Assembly: GCA_036345935.2 (NCBI GenBank)
Contig: JADWOT020001889.1
Coordinates: 1-64,000, forward strand
Direction: 5' to 3'
Source: Taenia hydatigena
Lineage: Eukaryota > Platyhelminthes > Cestoda > Cyclophyllidea > Taeniidae
DNA: 64,000 nt
Of this stretch, positions 61,741-64,000 are shown in pieces. The translations under genes were made by a program, and so were the position numbers. The notes beneath the pieces are model-generated. The model saw only the letters and a list, made by a program, of their open reading frames with translations. It was not told the DNA's origin and ran no database searches. Position 1 is the stretch's first letter. Every line of letters begins with the position of its first letter.

Positions 61741-63429
61741 GTTTGTAATCCGCAGTCCACAGTGCGACGTTTTTACTCGACCATACCATTTCAGCAAAAG
61801 AGTAGTGGATTAAGGTCCACGAATCCCAGCTATCACGTATTTGATTAGGCCACATAGGACGCATGACGGGTCACCGTGACATTGTCAAAAATTAGAGAAC
61901 GCACATCACGTTCCAATTCTTCGAAAACACGCTTCTTCTGCGTAGATGCTCTCACTAATTAAATATCGCAGACTCGGCAATGCAGCACCGTTCTTCCATT
62001 TTAAACTTAACCAAAAGATAAAATGCAGAGGTGTCCCATCATTTTATACTCGCTGGATTTATTAGTGCTTGGGCAAGTGATCTTCCTTGCAAAACACGGC
62101 TAAATAAACCGAAATCACTGACAGCCTCATTAACTCACTCGACAATCAGAAAGGTTAAAACGGTTGCAACTGAAGAGACAGTACTCCATTTGTGGTGAGT
62201 TTTGCATCCGTCACTGAACCTCAAACTCACTAATCTTATCGTTCAACCGGGGACATTCGGCTCAGCTCACTAACAGCCCTCCCATACCTCCACTGACTAA
62301 AAACCACGTTTACCATCACATTGGCTGAAATCGAATGAGTAGAACTGTGATAGACGGGTCAGCTTATCACTGTGGTAGATCCATGAAAGGAGAGTGTGAC
62401 AATATCTCCATTAACAATCACGCCACACATTCTGAGCACATCCACCCGATCGGCTGCAGACAGCGGAGAGGAGAAGAACCCATCTGGTTGACAGCATGTG
62501 TTTGGATGTGAGGGTATATTTGTTCCATCCACCTCCTCAAACTCAACCTCCCAGATAACTGGATAGGCAGTCCCGTCTTAAACATTTGTTTGCTGGGTGG
62601 CTAGTTGGTTGCTTAACTGACTTAGACTATTCAATTTGCACACGCGCCACCGCTGCTTCACGAACCGGCCTCTTCATTTAACCTCATTCAGTCAAATTTT
62701 CGCCTATTGCACTGATCTTTCCTTGCTATTATCAGATTAAAATAGGCACCTTGTGAAAAGGACAGAGAAGTCCAACCTGAATGTCAAAAATGTCAAACTA
62801 GACACCACAGCGCATCGAACTTGCGTAAAATTCTCACGCCATATGCAGGCGGTTCATCTTTGATGTCGTCGAGCCTCCAGGTTACTTATGTGGACACGGA
62901 ACAAAAACTTCTTCCAACGGAACGATAGTATAACTTTATGAACACATAAGGTAGCAAGCGGACGCGGCTTCTTATGCTTGCGGAAGTTGCGGCCAAACAA
63001 TAACAGTCACTTGACATTCAATGCCTTAAGGATTGTCACCCTTGCGCAGTTGGTGGTCAATTTCTACTTAGAATGCAAGCGTTTTGAACTCTCAAGCATT
63101 GAATTGATTCCGTAGATATAACGGGGATGTTGTCAGTCCGTATAGCCGCAGAGTCCTGATAAAATCCACAACTATTTTGACTCTGAGTAGGTTTTTAGAA
63201 TGATATCCTACATAATAAGTAATTTATACTACAGAGCAATGCAATAGCCTCCATCATGTCCTATACAAATGCAGTGGATGCTGCACAGTGACCCTCTCCT
63301 TTCTCCCTGCCAAAGTAAAAGTGAAGCGAGCTTGCACAGTTTCCAACTGCATACTGCGATCAAGAACTGAACTATACAAATCGACAGAGGGAGGAGAATA
63401 ACAACGGCATTGTCTAACGCATAAAAGGT

Positions 63430-64000
63430 TCACACACGAACCGATTCTTCTGGCCAAATACCGAGGTAGCCGTCACGAAAATCTTGCCTTTGCTTGGAGA
63501 TTGCGTCGTAACACGCCCACTCCAATAGTTCAGACCAGTTGATAAAGTTCTCGTCTTCGCGCCTGATGCACCACAGTCTCCAATTCGTTGGTGGAGCCGA
63601 CAGCAGGAAATTGTAGAATTCGCCAATCTTGTGAATAAATCTTGCGAAACACTCCATCTCACTTGATTTATCCTTCTTCGCATTAACGACGAGTGCAATG
63701 ATCAAGGTTTGGTTCGGTGCAAGGCCTTCTATAGTGGCTCGTAGTTCATCCTTAGGGAATAGACAACGATACACGAAACAAATAATGCAATCGCAATTGT
63801 CGCATTTCTCCTCGTCGTCGGCTGCATATGCGCTCCTTAGGATGAGATAATCCAGACCACCTTCATGACGATCACCAACAATGTCAAAATTAGTTGCCCT
63901 GGCAAAGCGAATGCTCAATGGATACCTGCTCAGAGGAATGTCCTTGCATGCTTCTACGCGTGGCGATTCCATCTGCTGTATGCACTCGCAATAAGACATC
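63430..64000 (-). CDS. F-box-like family unit E, C-terminal part (cut by window edge)
   Basis: Open minus-strand frame from the window edge to a stop at 63430, at least 189 residues. It aligns with the second half of unit D: DIPLSRYPLSIRF, an acidic segment DDEEKCDNCDC then IICFVY, LAPNQTLIIAL, SSEMECFARFI and NWRLWCIRREDENFINWS, then LLEWACYDAISKQRQ. The end differs: E continues DFRDGYLGIWPEESVRV, while D stops after RMQEHS because of one extra base there. The N-terminal F-box region lies beyond 64000, so the Met near 63999 is probably internal. No internal lesion is visible; probably functional, but incomplete here. Confidence 0.65.
   Translation of the reverse strand, partial: MSYCECIQQMESPRVEACKDIPLSRYPLSIRFARATNFDIVGDRHEGGLDYLILRSAYAADDEEKCDNCDCIICFVYRCLFPKDELRATIEGLAPNQTLIIALVVNAKKDKSSEMECFARFIHKIGEFYNFLLSAPPTNWRLWCIRREDENFINWSELLEWACYDAISKQRQDFRDGYLGIWPEESVRV

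Larger units (their letters stand above)
57871..63429. other. Gene-poor stretch with degenerate paralogous blocks
   Basis: No gene is supported. 58380-58900 resembles the block before unit A; 58980-59750 repeats the inner part of the inverted repeat; 58621-58658 is a CTT/CTCC repeat whose complement makes an artificial Glu-rich frame; 59176-59200 is a CTG-rich repeat; 60000-61740 is rich in G and TG on the plus strand with loosely recurring motifs. The remainder (61.7-63.4 kb) has no long open frame. Confidence 0.45.

Noticed and set aside
1..64000. CRISPR arrays, rRNA, tRNA and telomeric repeats
   Set aside because: I looked for regular spacer-repeat arrays, conserved RNA gene blocks and TTAGGG-type runs and saw none.

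Overview
This is eukaryotic nuclear DNA, most likely from an invertebrate animal. Coding exons are short, with GT..AG introns of about 24-250 bp. A TATA box lies close to a start codon, the base composition is mildly AT-rich, and there are decayed Ty3/gypsy retrotransposon pieces. I see no bacterial operons, rRNA, tRNA or CRISPR arrays. A flatworm is my guess only; nothing here fixes the species.

Layout. (1) 1-4385: single-copy DNA with one retrotransposon integrase relic on the minus strand and no recognisable gene. (2) 4386-29345 and 29751-53806: two direct copies of one ~25 kb block, differing by a few percent plus indels, separated by a 405 bp spacer. Each block holds, in order, a long non-coding stretch, a relic of a small two-exon family (Z), a plus-strand gypsy RT fragment, a convergent pair of broken F-box-like genes (units A and B), a minus-strand gypsy pol relic, a two-exon family Z gene, two phase-compatible exons of an unrecognised gene (W), and a divergent pair made of a broken F-box-like gene (unit C, minus) and a broken small gene Y (plus). 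(3) 51.5-57.9 kb: the end of the second block forms an imperfect inverted repeat with the next 3 kb, so the C/Y pair is mirrored by an intact pair: gene Y (minus, 55999-56518) and F-box-like unit D (plus, 56828-57870). (4) 57.9-63.4 kb: degenerate paralogous blocks and simple repeats. (5) 63430-64000: the C-terminal part of another F-box-like gene (unit E, minus), cut by the window edge.

The most interesting system is the F-box-like family. In units B, C and D the first coding exon ends exactly at the start ATG, followed at once by a splice donor. B and D share an AGGTCA hexamer placed 27 bases before a TATA box. Units C and D each lie head-to-head with gene Y across a short shared promoter region. 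Five family members, copies excluded, lie within 64 kb in alternating orientation; most are pseudogenes, and the duplicated copies have decayed in different ways. All alignments were made by eye, so identities and edges are approximate.
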